DNA of 64,000 nucleotides from Modicisalibacter muralis (GCF_900102945.1 NZ_FNGI01000001.1:310001-374000); one strand, 5' to 3'; counted from the first letter of the stretch, positions 1 through 9,638 are shown. Notes: generated by a model from the letters alone, not told the origin. A program made the numbers and translations.

Positions 1-1
1 C

Positions 2-1096
2 GCGGTAGAGGAAGCCGAGTTGATGGCCGGCTGCGATATTCATTCCGTCTATGTCGGCGTAGCCGGCAGCCATATTAGTTCGATGAACTCCGATGGCGTA
101 GTGGCGATCAAGGATCGCGAAGTCACTCCTTCGGATATCGATCGTGTCATCGATTCGGCGCGTGCTCGCGCTATTTCGGAAGGGCAACGCATTTTGCATG
201 TTCTGCCGCAGGAGTTCGCTATCGATACCCAGGAGGGTATTCGCGAGCCACTGGGTATGTCCGGCGTGCGACTCGAAGCGCGGGTTCATCTGGTTACCGC
301 CGCGCTCAATGCGGTACAGAACATTGAAAAATGCGTGCGTCGCTGTGGCCTGGAAGTGGACGCCATTATTCTCGAGCAGATCGCCTCGAGTCATGCGGTG
401 TTGACCGAAGACGAGCGTGAACTGGGCGTATGCATGGTCGATATCGGCGGCGGTACCACTGATATCGCGGTGTTTACCGAAGGCGCCATTCGTCACACGG
501 CGGTGATTCCGATTGCCGGCGATCAGGTCACCAACGACATCGCCATGGCGTTGCGCACGCCCACCCAATATGCCGAGGACATCAAGGTCAAGTACGCTTG
601 CGCACTGACTCAATTGGCCTCGAGCGATGAAATGATAAAGGTTCCCAGTGTGGGCGACCGCCCGTCCCGCGATCTGTCGCGGCAGGCGCTGGCCGAAGTG
701 GTCGAGCCACGCTACGAGGAGCTGTTTACGCTGGTACGCGAGGAACTCCGGCGCAGCGGTTACGAGGATCTGGTCGCCGCTGGCGTGGTACTCACCGGAG
801 GCACGTCACGCATGGAAGGCGTGGTCGAGCTGGCCGAGGAAATCTTCCACATGCCGGTGCGCATCGCCTGTCCGCAGAATGTCCGTGGGCTGGCCGATGT
901 GGTACGCAACCCAATTTATTCTACGGGGGTGGGTTTGCTACTCTATGGTATGCGCGAAGCCAAACACGGCCATGGCAATGGTCGTGTGGTAGCCGCCCAG
1001 CCCCGTAGAGAAAGAGAAGAGGTCTCGCGGCGTGTCCCCAAGGACGGTAGTTCGACGCTGGAACGGGTCAAAGGCTGGTTTAAAGGAAATTTCTGA
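2..1096 (+). CDS. ftsA: Cell division protein FtsA (5' truncated by window edge)
   Basis: Actin-like ATPase that anchors the FtsZ ring to the inner membrane and recruits later divisome proteins. The reading frame is open from the first bases of the window, so roughly the first 60 residues are missing. The visible part aligns by eye to E. coli FtsA almost throughout: the [10 protein letters not shown] and [14 protein letters not shown] segments, the phosphate-binding [15 protein letters not shown] loop, the VPSVGDRP stretch and the [12 protein letters not shown] adenosine motif. The protein ends in a short amphipathic helix ([12 protein letters not shown]) of the kind that binds the membrane. 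ftsZ follows after 37 bases, the usual dcw-cluster order, so the two are presumably co-transcribed. Identity is very secure. Confidence 0.97.
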   Translation, partial: AVEEAELMAGCDIHSVYVGVAGSHISSMNSDGVVAIKDREVTPSDIDRVIDSARARAISEGQRILHVLPQEFAIDTQEGIREPLGMSGVRLEARVHLVTAALNAVQNIEKCVRRCGLEVDAIILEQIASSHAVLTEDERELGVCMVDIGGGTTDIAVFTEGAIRHTAVIPIAGDQVTNDIAMALRTPTQYAEDIKVKYACALTQLASSDEMIKVPSVGDRPSRDLSRQALAEVVEPRYEELFTLVREELRRSGYEDLVAAGVVLTGGTSRMEGVVELAEEIFHMPVRIACPQNVRGLADVVRNPIYSTGVGLLLYGMREAKHGHGNGRVVAAQPRREREEVSRRVPKDGSSTLERVKGWFKGNF

Positions 1097-1133
1097 CAGG
1101 GGTCGCATAAACGCGGCCACAGGAGACGGGGCA

Positions 1134-2300
1134 ATGTTCGAACTGGTAGATAACGCACCTTCCAGCAGCGCGGTCATCAAGGTGATTGGCGTTGGCGGCG
1201 GCGGCGGCAATGCCGTCAATCACATGGTCGAAAGCAACATCGAAGGCGTCGAGTTCATCTGCGCCAATACCGATGCCCAGGCGCTCAAGCGCGTGGCCGC
1301 CAAGACCGTCCTTCAACTAGGTAGCGAAATCACCAAGGGGCTCGGCGCGGGTGCCAGTCCGGAGGTCGGTCGCCAGGCGGCCATGGAGGATCGCGAGCGC
1401 ATCGCCGAACTGCTGCAGGGTGCCGACATGGTGTTCATCACCGCCGGTATGGGCGGTGGCACCGGTACCGGCGGGGCGCCCGTTGTGGCTCAGATCGCCA
1501 AGGAGTTGGGTATCCTGACCGTGGCGGTAGTGACCCGCCCGTTCCCCTTCGAGGGTCCCAAGCGCATGCGTGCCGCCGAAGAGGGCATGCGTGAGCTCTC
1601 CGAGCATGTCGACTCGCTGATCACCATCCCCAACGAGAAACTGCTCGCGGTGCTGGGCAAGAGCGCCAGCCTGTTGACGGCCTTCAGCGCGGCCAACGAC
1701 GTGCTGTTGGGTGCGGTGCAGGGTATCGCCGAGCTGATTACCAGCCCCGGTATCATCAACGTCGACTTTGCCGACGTGCGTACCGTGATGTCCGAGATGG
1801 GTATGGCGATGATGGGTTCCGGTGGCGCTACCGGCGAGAACCGTGCTCGCGAAGCCGCCGAGAAGGCCATTCGCAGCCCGCTGCTCGAGGATATCGATCT
1901 GCATGGCGCGCGCGGCATTCTGGTCAACATCACGGCCGGCCCCGATCTGTCGATTGGCGAGTTCAATGATGTCGGTGCCACCGTGCAGGAGTTCGCTTCC
2001 CAGGATGCGACGATCGTGGTCGGTACCTCCATCGATATGGAAATGACCGATGAGTTGCGCGTTACGGTGGTGGCCGCCGGTCTCGATGGCCGCGCGGAAA
2101 AGCCCGCCACGGTACGCGAAACCGCCACGCGTCCCGAGTCGACCGATTATCGCAAGCTGCAGCAGCCGACGGTGATGCGACAGCAGGCGGCCAAAACCGA
2201 GCAGGAAAATGCGGCCCGAGCGCGTCAGGACAAGCGCAAGGCTCAGGAACTCGACGACTATCTGGATATCCCGGCCTTCTTGCGTCGCCAAGCCGATTGA
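1134..2300 (+). CDS. ftsZ: Cell division GTPase FtsZ
   Basis: Tubulin-like GTPase that polymerises into the cytokinetic Z ring at midcell. The 388-residue product is close to the E. coli length. The tubulin signature GGGTGTG lies at residues 107-113, and the N-terminal glycine-rich nucleotide loop ([13 protein letters not shown]) at about 19-31. The last residues, [15 protein letters not shown], are the conserved C-terminal peptide that binds FtsA and ZipA, reached through a short charged linker of about 50 residues. The ATG at 1134 was chosen because AGGAGAC sits 6 bases upstream; the frame is open further upstream, but that part lies inside the end of ftsA. Downstream, lpxC starts after 116 bases with its own promoter candidate. 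Confidence 0.98.
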   Translation: MFELVDNAPSSSAVIKVIGVGGGGGNAVNHMVESNIEGVEFICANTDAQALKRVAAKTVLQLGSEITKGLGAGASPEVGRQAAMEDRERIAELLQGADMVFITAGMGGGTGTGGAPVVAQIAKELGILTVAVVTRPFPFEGPKRMRAAEEGMRELSEHVDSLITIPNEKLLAVLGKSASLLTAFSAANDVLLGAVQGIAELITSPGIINVDFADVRTVMSEMGMAMMGSGGATGENRAREAAEKAIRSPLLEDIDLHGARGILVNITAGPDLSIGEFNDVGATVQEFASQDATIVVGTSIDMEMTDELRVTVVAAGLDGRAEKPATVRETATRPESTDYRKLQQPTVMRQQAAKTEQENAARARQDKRKAQELDDYLDIPAFLRRQAD

Positions 2301-2341
2301 GTCGGGCTATTGCGGGCATAGGGATTGCCAGATGACATTTT

Positions 2342-2370
2342 TTGTCTAAACAGCCGTTCGATGTTATAGT
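2342..2370 (+). promoter_or_regulatory. Candidate sigma-70 promoter of lpxC
   Basis: TTGTCT (2342-2347) and TATAGT (2365-2370) are separated by 17 bases, in the 116-base gap between ftsZ and lpxC, in a locally AT-rich stretch. The predicted start would leave a leader of about 40 bases before the lpxC ATG. Assigned by motif only. Confidence 0.55.
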
Positions 2371-2416
2371 GAACACTGTTTGACAACTCTTATATGACAG
2401 TCTGGCCCCTTTGCCC

Positions 2417-3331
2417 ATGATCAAACAACGTACTCTCAAGAACACCATGCGCGCCACCGGCGTTGGTTTGCACTCCGGTGAAAAGGTCTATCTGACGCTG
2501 CGTCCGGCGCCGGTCAATACCGGCATCATCTTCGTGCGTACCGACCTTGACCCCGAAGTGCGCATTGCCGCCCGCGCCGAGAACGTCACCGACACCACGC
2601 TGTGTACTGCCCTGTCCAGCGGTGGTGCCAAGGTGGCGACCGTGGAACACCTGATGTCGGCCTTTGCCGGCCTGGGTATCGACAACGCCTTCGTCGAGGT
2701 CAGCGCCCCCGAGGTGCCGATCATGGATGGCAGCGCCGGCCCCTTCGTGTTCCTGATTCAGTCCGCTGGCATCGAAGAACAGGACGCACCCAAGAAGTTC
2801 ATTCGCATCAAGCGCGAAATCGTCGTGCGTGAAGGTGACAAGGAAGCTGTCTTCCTACCGCACAATGGCTTCAAGGTGTCGTTCTCGATCGATTTCGATC
2901 ACCCGGTGTTCGATCAGCAGAAACAGACCGCCAGTGTCGATTTCTCGACGACATCGTTCGTCAAGGAAGTGTCGCGGGCGCGTACCTTCGGTTTCATGCG
3001 CGACCTGGAGTTTCTGCGTTCGCAGAACCTGGCGCTGGGTGGCAGTCTCGACAACGCCATCGTGGTCGACGATTACCGCATCGTGAATGAAGGCGGATTG
3101 CGTTACGAGGATGAGTTCGTCAAGCACAAGGTGCTCGATGCCATTGGCGATCTTTACCAGCTTGGTTTCAGCCTGATTGGCGAGTTCCGTGGCGTGAAGT
3201 CCGGCCATGCGCTGAACAATCAATTGTGTCGCGCGATGTTGGCCAACCGTGATGCCTGGGAAGTCGTCACCTTCGAGGAAGCGTCCCAGAAGGCGCCAAT
3301 CTCGTATGCGGCGCCCGCCATGGCGATGTAA
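2417..3331 (+). CDS. lpxC: UDP-3-O-acyl-N-acetylglucosamine deacetylase LpxC
   Basis: Zinc hydrolase for the first committed step of lipid A synthesis: it removes acetate from UDP-3-O-acyl-GlcNAc in the cytoplasm. The 304-residue product matches the family length (305 in E. coli). The zinc ligands are present: His78 in ATVEHL, His237 and Asp241 in [10 protein letters not shown], and the catalytic-region His264 in KSGHALNN. The ATG at 2417 reproduces the conserved N-terminus MIKQRTLK; no good Shine-Dalgarno is visible before it. A strong hairpin terminator follows. In enterobacteria LpxC stability is set by FtsH with LapB (YciM), and a lapA-lapB pair lies at 59161-60651 in this window. Confidence 0.98.
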   Translation: MIKQRTLKNTMRATGVGLHSGEKVYLTLRPAPVNTGIIFVRTDLDPEVRIAARAENVTDTTLCTALSSGGAKVATVEHLMSAFAGLGIDNAFVEVSAPEVPIMDGSAGPFVFLIQSAGIEEQDAPKKFIRIKREIVVREGDKEAVFLPHNGFKVSFSIDFDHPVFDQQKQTASVDFSTTSFVKEVSRARTFGFMRDLEFLRSQNLALGGSLDNAIVVDDYRIVNEGGLRYEDEFVKHKVLDAIGDLYQLGFSLIGEFRGVKSGHALNNQLCRAMLANRDAWEVVTFEEASQKAPISYAAPAMAM

Positions 3332-3382
3332 CGTTTTCGAATGACTGCTTTGGCATGAAGGCAGTGGGCAAGCCAGCTATTG

Positions 3383-3408
3383 ACGCCAACCCTTGGGTTG
3401 GCGTTTTT
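3383..3408 (+). terminator. Rho-independent terminator after lpxC
   Basis: A perfect 10-base-pair stem (3383-3392 with 3395-3404) with a two-base loop is followed by T residues. It lies between the convergent lpxC and dciA-type genes and abuts the stop of the latter. Confidence 0.85.
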
Positions 3409-3899
3409 CATGTCTGGTCGTTTTTTTCGGCGTCTGTCTCGGCGTGGGCGGCCAGGCGCTCCAGTGAGCGCTTGAGGGCAGGGTCGTCGGTATCGGCCGC
3501 GCAGCTCGATATCTCATCGGCGGCTCGCGACGATAACGAGCGGGTCTGACGAGGAGGAATCTTGAGCGGGCTGACCGGGCGCACCTTGAGGGTGAAGCCC
3601 ATTACCGCCGTGAACTCGGGTAGCTGTTTCAGCAAGGCGAGCAAGCGGGGCTGCTCGTAGCGCAGCCAGGTCAGCCACACGGCCCGATCGGTGATCAAGG
3701 TCAGTTTGCCCTGGCGATAGCCACCCACGAACACATGCTCGCGCACTTCTTCCGGCAGGTGCTCGCGAAGGTGGCGCTGGGCATGCTCGATCAGGCGCGC
3801 CATGCGCATCAAGCTGCCCAGCTCTCCCGAGCCGCGAGAGCCGTCTTCCAGTAGTGCGGTCATGGGCTGGGCGCGGAAACGCTTAGCCTTTATACTCAT
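3408..3899 (-). CDS. DUF721/DciA-type protein, probable replicative helicase loader
   Basis: A 163-residue protein whose central part (about residues 25-105: MRMARLIEHAQRHLREHLPEEV, then GGYRQGKLTLITDRAVWLTWLRYEQPRLL) looks like the DUF721 domain of DciA, the factor that loads DnaB helicase in bacteria lacking DnaC. The assignment rests on this fold-like pattern and on position: a DUF721 gene next to lpxC and secA is a recurring arrangement in Pseudomonas-type gammaproteobacteria. The C-terminal 50 residues are low in predicted order and rich in Ser, Ala and charge. It reads against its neighbours, converging on lpxC and diverging from the small ORF before secA. The start at 3899 gives MSIKAKRFRAQ, a basic tail typical of the family. 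Confidence 0.75.
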   Translation of the reverse strand: MSIKAKRFRAQPMTALLEDGSRGSGELGSLMRMARLIEHAQRHLREHLPEEVREHVFVGGYRQGKLTLITDRAVWLTWLRYEQPRLLALLKQLPEFTAVMGFTLKVRPVSPLKIPPRQTRSLSSRAADEISSCAADTDDPALKRSLERLAAHAETDAEKNDQT

Positions 3900-3965
3900 G
3901 GGCTTGCCTGCAAACTTACTGGCTTCAATAGCTCAATCTACCATGCCCGGGAGCCCTCCTACAGC

Positions 3966-4331
3966 ATGACTTGCGTGATGTCGTCAGCGCCCCCCTGCGC
4001 CATGCCGCCCGCCGAGGCCCGTGCCTCGCGCCGCCGCGCCCGCTCGTGGTGGCTGGCCGGACTGCTGGTGGGTTGTCTGTTGCCGGCTGCGCTGGTTCAA
4101 GCCGAGGCGCTGCGCCTGGCCGAGCGCCTGACGCAAATTTGCCTGATGGCACCCGAGGCGATTCGTGCCGAATCGCGACGCGTGGCACGGCGCAAGGTCT
4201 GGCGCTGCCTGCCGCGACGCCGGTCCCGCTTGCGCCCCAGAACGCGGGCACACTGTCGTCCGGCCAGCGGCGCTCCCTGTGCAGACCATGATGTCCTGAA
4301 TCGGCGTGGCCCACCGCCATGGCTAGCCTGA
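3966..4331 (+). CDS. Putative secreted leader protein, SecM-like arrest-peptide candidate upstream of secA
   Basis: A 121-residue ORF directly upstream of secA. Residues 20-46 look like a signal peptide: an Arg-rich stretch (RASRRRARS), a hydrophobic core (WWLAGLLVGCLLPAAL) and a VQA cleavage-like end, preceded by an extended N-terminus as in E. coli SecM. The C-terminus ends NRRGPPPWLA. SecM stalls ribosomes at R-A-G-P four residues before its end; here R-R-G-P lies five residues before the end. The codons just before this motif contain TGATGTCC, complementary to the secA ribosome-binding region. Against it: the middle is very Arg-rich, which can signal a non-coding frame in GC-rich DNA; the SecM Phe/Trp/Ile positions are not conserved; and the start has only a weak GGGAG 12 bases upstream (an in-frame ATG at 3978 is an alternative). 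It could instead be a non-functional ORF. Function is inferred, not shown. Confidence 0.5.
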   Translation: MTCVMSSAPPCAMPPAEARASRRRARSWWLAGLLVGCLLPAALVQAEALRLAERLTQICLMAPEAIRAESRRVARRKVWRCLPRRRSRLRPRTRAHCRPASGAPCADHDVLNRRGPPPWLA

Positions 4332-4417
4332 ACCGGTCGGTGCCGGTCAATACGCCAATCGTGGCGGGGTGGCAATGGTTTGCCCTGTCTGCAGGACTAT
4401 TCGGATTTTGGACATCA
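4289..4417 (+). promoter_or_regulatory. Candidate secA translation-control structure
   Basis: TGATGTCC (4289-4296), inside the last codons of the upstream small ORF, is perfectly complementary to GGACATCA (4410-4417), which covers the only Shine-Dalgarno-like bases before the secA ATG at 4419. The overlapping GTCCTG (4293-4298) can alternatively pair with CAGGAC (4392-4397). Smaller hairpins lie between (ACCGG 4332-4336 with CCGGT 4343-4347). A ribosome at the end of the upstream ORF would block the 8-base helix. This is a paper fold only. Confidence 0.45.
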
Positions 4418-4418
4418 C

Positions 4419-7148
4419 ATGCTTAATACCGTGTTACGCAAACTGGTCGGCTCCAAGAACGATCGCGAAGTCAAACGTATGGGCAAGCAGGTCGGCGAGA
4501 TCAATAAGTTCGGGGAAGAGCTCAAGGACCTCTCCGACGCCGATCTCCAGGCACGTACCGAACAGTTTCGCGAGCGTCTGCGAGGGGGCGAGACCCTTGA
4601 CAAGCTACTCCCCGAAGCCTTCGCCACGGTGCGCGAAGCGAGCGGTCGGGTCATGGGCATGCGCCACTTCGACGTGCAGCTCGTCGGTGGGATAACCCTG
4701 CATCGCGGGCGCATCTCGGAAATGAAAACTGGCGAAGGCAAGACGCTGGTCGCGACGCTGGCGGTTTATCTCAATGCGTTGCCTGGCAAGGGCGTGCATG
4801 TCGTCACCGTCAACGATTACCTGGCCAGGCGCGATGCCGAGTGGATGCGTCCGCTTTACGAATATCTCGGCCTCAGCGTCGGGGTGATCTTCTCGGGGCA
4901 AACGACACAGCAGAAGCGCGAAGCCTATGCCTGCGATATCACGTATGGCACCAATAACGAATACGGCTTCGATTACCTGCGCGACAACATGGCCTTCGCG
5001 CTGCAAGACAAGGTGCAGCGCGATTTGCATTACGCCATCGTCGATGAGGTCGATTCGATTCTCATCGATGAAGCGCGCACGCCGTTGATCATCTCCGGCC
5101 CGGTCGAGGAAAACACCGATCTTTACAAGGTCATCGACCGCCTGGCTACCGAGCTCAAGCGTTGCGAGGACGAAGAGGACCCGGCGAGCGGTGATTTCAT
5201 CCTCGACGAGAAACAGAAGCAGGTCGAACTGACCGAGGATGGCCACCATACGGTCGAGGAACTGATGCGTCGCCAGGAATTGCTGGCGGGGGACGACTCG
5301 CTATATGCCGCGCAAAATCTGGGGCTCTTGCATCATATGCATTCGGCGCTGCGCGCGCGCCACCTGTTCCATCGCGACGTCGATTACATCGTCGCCAACG
5401 GCGAGGTGATCATTGTCGACGAACATACCGGGCGTAGCATGCCCGGGCGTCGCTGGTCCGAAGGCCTGCACCAGGCGGTCGAGGCCAAGGAGGGCGTGGC
5501 GATCCAGAAAGAAAGCCAGACGCTGGCTTCGACGACCTTCCAGAATTACTTCCGACTCTACGAGAAGCTTGCCGGGATGACCGGCACCGCCGATACCGAA
5601 GCCTTCGAGTTCCGCCAGATTTACGGCCTCGATGTCGCGGTCATTCCCACCAACAAGCCGATCGCGCGTACCGATTACAACGACCTGGTGTATCTCTCGT
5701 CCGAGGAGAAATTCGAGGCGATCATCGAGGACGTCAAGGTTCAGCGTGAAGCCGGTCGACCGATTCTGGTGGGTACCGCGTCGATCGAGACTTCCGAACT
5801 GCTGTCGGGGCTGATGAAGCAGGCGAGCATTCCGCATAATGTGCTCAACGCCAAGCAGCACCAGAGCGAAGCCGAGATCATCGCTCAAGCCGGGCAGCCG
5901 GGCGCTATTACCATTGCCACCAATATGGCCGGTCGCGGCACCGATATCGTGCTCGGTGGTAACTGGGAGGCCGAAGTCGCCAAGCTCGACGATCCGAGCC
6001 AGGAGCAAATCGACGCCGCCAAGGCCGAGTGGCAAAGCCGCCACGACGCGGTACTGGCCGCTGGCGGCCTGCATGTGATTGGTTCCGAGCGTCATGAGTC
6101 GCGGCGCATCGACAATCAGCTACGCGGGCGTGCCGGGCGTCAGGGTGACCCCGGTTCGACACGCTTCTTCCTGTCGCTGGAAGACAGCCTGATGCGCCTG
6201 TTCGGCTCCGATCGCGTGCAACGCCTGATGGGCGCCCTGGGGCTCGAGCGTGGTGAGGCCATTGAGCACAAGATGGTGTCCAACGCCGTCGAGCGGGCGC
6301 AGAAGAAGGTCGAGGGGCGCAATTTCGATATCCGCAAGCAATTGCTGGAGTACGACGATGTCGCCAACGATCAACGCCGGGTGATTTACGAGCAGCGCGA
6401 CGAGATCCTGGGTGCCGACGAAATCTCCGCCAACATCGCCGGTATTCGCGATGAGATGCTCGACGAAGCCATCAACGATTTCGTGCCGCCGCAGAGTCTG
6501 CCCGAGCAATGGGATCTGGAAGGCTTGCAACAGTATCTCAAGACCGAGTTCAACCTCGATGCGCCGCTGACCCAGTGGGCCGAAGAGGACAACAATTTCC
6601 ACGAGGAAGCGCTGCGTGAGCGCTTGCAGGCTCAGCATCGCGAGATATACGCGGCCAAGGTCGAGGCGGTCGGCGAAGAACTGATGCGCCGTTTCGAGAA
6701 GCAGGTCATGCTTCAGGTGCTCGATACCCGCTGGAAGGAACACCTGCAGTCCATGGATCACCTGCGCCGGGGTATCCACCTGCGCGGTTATGCGCAGAAG
6801 AACCCCAAGCAGGAATACAAGCGCGAAGCCTTCGAGCTGTTTCAGGGCCTGTTGAGCAACATCAAGCACGACGTGACGCGGATACTCAGCCACGTTCAGG
6901 TGCGTCGTCAGGAAGAAGTCGAAGAACTCGAGCGTAAGCGTCGCGATAGCCTGGAGCGCGAGAAAGCCGCCGCCACGCAGACCCGCGAGGATTCCGCCCG
7001 CGAGGAAGCGACCAGTGAAGTCGATGGTGAGGCCGAAGCGGCGGCTCGCCAGACCGTGCGTCGCGAAGGGCCCAAGGTCGGGCGCAACGATCCCTGCCCG
7101 TGTGGGTCGGGTAAGAAGTACAAGCAGTGCCACGGCAAGCTTAACTAA
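4419..7148 (+). CDS. secA: Preprotein translocase ATPase SecA
   Basis: Motor ATPase that drives unfolded preproteins through the SecYEG channel. The 909-residue product compares with 901 in E. coli. Visible landmarks: Walker A MKTGEGKT at 102-109, the [13 protein letters not shown] and [17 protein letters not shown] helicase motifs, [19 protein letters not shown] around 208-226, the [12 protein letters not shown] and [23 protein letters not shown] motifs, and a C-terminal zinc site [15 protein letters not shown] that binds SecB and phospholipid. The ATG at 4419 reproduces the family start (MLxxxLxKxxGSxNDR). A charged Glu/Ala/Arg linker precedes the zinc site. Its ribosome-binding bases may be occluded by the upstream ORF (see the preceding entries). 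Confidence 0.98.
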   Translation: MLNTVLRKLVGSKNDREVKRMGKQVGEINKFGEELKDLSDADLQARTEQFRERLRGGETLDKLLPEAFATVREASGRVMGMRHFDVQLVGGITLHRGRISEMKTGEGKTLVATLAVYLNALPGKGVHVVTVNDYLARRDAEWMRPLYEYLGLSVGVIFSGQTTQQKREAYACDITYGTNNEYGFDYLRDNMAFALQDKVQRDLHYAIVDEVDSILIDEARTPLIISGPVEENTDLYKVIDRLATELKRCEDEEDPASGDFILDEKQKQVELTEDGHHTVEELMRRQELLAGDDSLYAAQNLGLLHHMHSALRARHLFHRDVDYIVANGEVIIVDEHTGRSMPGRRWSEGLHQAVEAKEGVAIQKESQTLASTTFQNYFRLYEKLAGMTGTADTEAFEFRQIYGLDVAVIPTNKPIARTDYNDLVYLSSEEKFEAIIEDVKVQREAGRPILVGTASIETSELLSGLMKQASIPHNVLNAKQHQSEAEIIAQAGQPGAITIATNMAGRGTDIVLGGNWEAEVAKLDDPSQEQIDAAKAEWQSRHDAVLAAGGLHVIGSERHESRRIDNQLRGRAGRQGDPGSTRFFLSLEDSLMRLFGSDRVQRLMGALGLERGEAIEHKMVSNAVERAQKKVEGRNFDIRKQLLEYDDVANDQRRVIYEQRDEILGADEISANIAGIRDEMLDEAINDFVPPQSLPEQWDLEGLQQYLKTEFNLDAPLTQWAEEDNNFHEEALRERLQAQHREIYAAKVEAVGEELMRRFEKQVMLQVLDTRWKEHLQSMDHLRRGIHLRGYAQKNPKQEYKREAFELFQGLLSNIKHDVTRILSHVQVRRQEEVEELERKRRDSLEREKAAATQTREDSAREEATSEVDGEAEAAARQTVRREGPKVGRNDPCPCGSGKKYKQCHGKLN

Positions 7149-7149
7149 G

Positions 7150-7319
7150 GAACCACTGTATAAATGCCTACGCAGACGAATTGCTGCGTTGCGCGGTGCT
7201 GGAGCGCCAGCCCGGTCGAGACTCGCCTAACTCATGTTATGTCTCGTCTTCTGCGCTCCGTGCGCCTTGCCACGCAGCGGCGCCCGCTTCATTCCGCTCG
7301 GCTATTTATCCAGCGATTC
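7150..7319 (+). repeat. Short inverted-repeat element, copy 1 (MITE-like, 170 bp)
   Basis: Its 16-base ends are imperfect inverted repeats: GAACCACTGTATAAAT at 7150-7165, and ATTTATCCAGCGATTC at 7304-7319, whose complement is GAATCGCTGGATAAAT. A second copy sits at 15883-16002 in the opposite orientation. The two share the internal segments GCGGTGCTGG, CAGCCCGGTCGAGA and GCCTAACT. No protein is encoded inside. It fills nearly all the space between secA and argJ. Confidence 0.75.
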
Positions 7320-7352
7320 TAAGATGATGAATGAGTAATCAGGAGAAGGGCG

Positions 7353-8567
7353 ATGGCGGTAGGCGAGGCGATTTTTCCCGAGATGCCAATGATCGATGGC
7401 ATTCGGCTGGGTACGTCCAAGGCGGGTATCAGCAAGCCCGACCGCCGCGATCTTGTGGTCATCGAGATTGTCGAGGGGGCCAGTGTCGCCGGCACCTTCA
7501 CGCGCAATGCCTTCTGTGCCGCGCCGGTGCATGTCGCCAAACGCCATCTCGCCCAGGAGCGGACACGTTTTTTGCTGATCAATACCGGCAATGCCAATGC
7601 CGGTACCGGCGATGGCGGCATGCGCGATGCCGAAAGCTGTTGCCAGGCGCTGGGCGAACTGGCCGGCGCCCCGGCCGAGACGGTTCTGCCGTTCTCCACC
7701 GGGGTGATCGGCGAGCCGCTGCCGGTCGAGCGTATCCGCACCGGCTTGCCCGAGGCGCTGGCTAGCCTCGATGACTCGCACCTTGCCTGGCAATATGCGG
7801 CACAAGGCATTCTTACCACCGATACACGTATCAAGGGCGCCACGGCAAGCTGTGAAATCGCCGGTGCAACGGTTAGCGTGAATGGCATCAGTAAGGGCTC
7901 GGGCATGATCAAGCCCAACATGGCCACCATGCTGGCCTTCGTCGCCACTGACGCCGGTATCGACCAGCCGCTGCTCGAAGCGTTGCTGCGCGAATCGGTG
8001 AATCGCTCGTTCAATTGCATTACCGTCGACAGTGATACTTCGACCAACGATGCCTGCATGCTGATCGCCACCGGGCGTGGCGCGCGGGTCGTAAGCGACG
8101 CCGACGTAGCGGCGCTGCGCGGTGCGCTCGACGAGGTGCTGATGCAACTGGCCCAGGCCATCATCCGCGATGGCGAGGGGGCGACCAAATTCGTCACCCT
8201 CGAGGTGAGCGAAGCACGCTCGCGTCAGGAGGCGCTGGACGTGGCGTTTACCGTGGCGCATTCGCCATTGGTCAAGACCGCGTTGTACGCCTGTGATGCC
8301 AATTGGGGACGCATCCTGGCGGCGGTGGGTCGTGCGCCAGTGGAGGATTTCGACGTCGAGCGAGTGGTTATCGATCTCGGCGAGGTGCGTCTGGTGGAAA
8401 ATGGCGGACGTGCGGCGGGCTACAGCGAAGCGGCCGGTAGCGCGGTCATGGCTCGCGAGGACATCGTGATTCGCATCGCGCTGGGGCGAGGCGACGGCGG
8501 GGCCACGGTGTGGACATCGGACCTATCGCACGATTACGTGTCTATCAATGCCGACTACAGAAGCTGA
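7353..8567 (+). CDS. argJ: Bifunctional glutamate N-acetyltransferase / ornithine acetyltransferase ArgJ
   Basis: Enzyme of the cyclic arginine pathway: it moves the acetyl group from N-acetylornithine to glutamate and, in bifunctional forms, also uses acetyl-CoA. The 404-residue chain carries the self-cleavage site of the family, KPNMATM, with the bond between Ala191 and Thr192; Thr192 becomes the nucleophile of the beta subunit. Also visible are the LLINTGNANAGTG loop (74-86) and the C-terminal SHDYVSINADYRS ending typical of ArgJ. The ATG at 7353 has AGGAGAAGG three bases upstream. The stop overlaps an upstream in-frame ATG of the next gene, which suggests coupled expression. Confidence 0.97.
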   Translation: MAVGEAIFPEMPMIDGIRLGTSKAGISKPDRRDLVVIEIVEGASVAGTFTRNAFCAAPVHVAKRHLAQERTRFLLINTGNANAGTGDGGMRDAESCCQALGELAGAPAETVLPFSTGVIGEPLPVERIRTGLPEALASLDDSHLAWQYAAQGILTTDTRIKGATASCEIAGATVSVNGISKGSGMIKPNMATMLAFVATDAGIDQPLLEALLRESVNRSFNCITVDSDTSTNDACMLIATGRGARVVSDADVAALRGALDEVLMQLAQAIIRDGEGATKFVTLEVSEARSRQEALDVAFTVAHSPLVKTALYACDANWGRILAAVGRAPVEDFDVERVVIDLGEVRLVENGGRAAGYSEAAGSAVMAREDIVIRIALGRGDGGATVWTSDLSHDYVSINADYRS

Positions 8568-8592
8568 ATCCGTTGAAAGGGTGTTTAGCAAC

Positions 8593-9540
8593 ATGATCAA
8601 ACGAAGGGTACATGTGGCGGCCGCCGCCATCTTCAGCAGTGACGGTCAGCAGGTGTTGCTTGCCCGGCGTCCTTCCAACGTCGATCAGGGCGGGCTGTGG
8701 GAGTTTCCCGGTGGCAAGCTGGCGCCATTCGAGACCGGCTTCGAGGCGCTCAAGCGCGAACTGCATGAAGAACTGGGACTGACCATCGAACGTGCCCAGC
8801 CGTTGATTCGCGTGCATCACGAGTACCCTAACAAGCATGTGCTGCTCGATGTCTGGCAGGTGCATGGTTTCAGTGGTGAAGCCTACGGTCGGGAAGGGCA
8901 GGCGGTACGCTGGGTAGCGCTCGACGAGCTGTTCAGTTATCCGTTCCCTGCCGCCAATTTGCCGATCCTGCGCGCGGTGATGCTGCCCACCGAATACCTG
9001 ATCAGTGCCGAGGAAGACGACGACGCGGTCTTTTTGACCAAGCTCGAGCGCGCATTGAAAGAAGACGGCGTTCGTCTGGTGCAACTGCGCGCCAAACGCC
9101 TCGACGAAGCGGCCTATATCGCGCGCGCCGAAAAGGCCCTGGCATTGTGTCGGGAGTATAACGTGCGACTGCTGCTCAATGCTGAGCCTGAGCTGCTCGA
9201 GCGAGTCGACGCCGATGGGATTCACCTCACCAGCGACCGGCTGATGACGCTGGAGCGCCGGCCCATCGCCGAAGGCAAGTGGCTGTCGGGGTCGACCCAC
9301 GACCGCGCACAACTGGAGCAGGCCGCGCGCATTGGCTGCGATTTCGTGACGCTATCACCGCTGCGTACCACGCCGACCCACCCCGATGCAGAGCCGCTGG
9401 GTTGGCATGACTTCCAACAACTCGTCGAACCGGCGGGCATGCCGGTGTTCGCTCTCGGCGGCATGACCCGTCACGACGCCAACCATGCACGCGCCGTCGG
9501 CGCCCAAGGCATCGCCTCGATTCGCGATTTCTGGAAGTAG
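8593..9540 (+). CDS. Nudix hydrolase (MutT-type) fused to a thiamine-phosphate-synthase-like domain
   Basis: Residues 1-130 form a MutT-like Nudix hydrolase with a complete Nudix box at 40-63 (GGKLAPFETG then REL and EELGL), the fold that cleans 8-oxo-dGTP from the nucleotide pool. Residues of about 150-315 resemble a ThiE/TenI TIM barrel (LVQLRAKRLDE, GIHLTSDRLM, GSTHDRAQLEQA, ALGGMTRHDA). This two-domain architecture is known from Pseudomonas and relatives, where it also sits near argJ. Whether the second domain is catalytic is uncertain. The ATG at 8593 begins the conserved beta strand (MIKRRVHVAAAAIF); in-frame ATG 8548 and GTG 8581 are alternatives, the former overlapping argJ. No terminator is evident downstream. 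Confidence 0.9.
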   Translation: MIKRRVHVAAAAIFSSDGQQVLLARRPSNVDQGGLWEFPGGKLAPFETGFEALKRELHEELGLTIERAQPLIRVHHEYPNKHVLLDVWQVHGFSGEAYGREGQAVRWVALDELFSYPFPAANLPILRAVMLPTEYLISAEEDDDAVFLTKLERALKEDGVRLVQLRAKRLDEAAYIARAEKALALCREYNVRLLLNAEPELLERVDADGIHLTSDRLMTLERRPIAEGKWLSGSTHDRAQLEQAARIGCDFVTLSPLRTTPTHPDAEPLGWHDFQQLVEPAGMPVFALGGMTRHDANHARAVGAQGIASIRDFWK

Positions 9541-9638
9541 GCACAGTCAAACATAATCCATTTTTTGACATTTCATGAGGGAGTGGATAGCGTCCTTTCA
9601 TCCAAAAGAATAATTTAGCATATGTGAAAGGAACCACT

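Noticed and set aside
3925..4375. Alternative frames between the dciA-type gene and secA (plus 3971-4291; minus 3925-4350, 3984-4289 and 4097-4375)
   Set aside because: None has a signal peptide or a start/stop layout related to secA; the 3966-4331 frame alone has a structured N-terminus and an arrest-like C-terminus.
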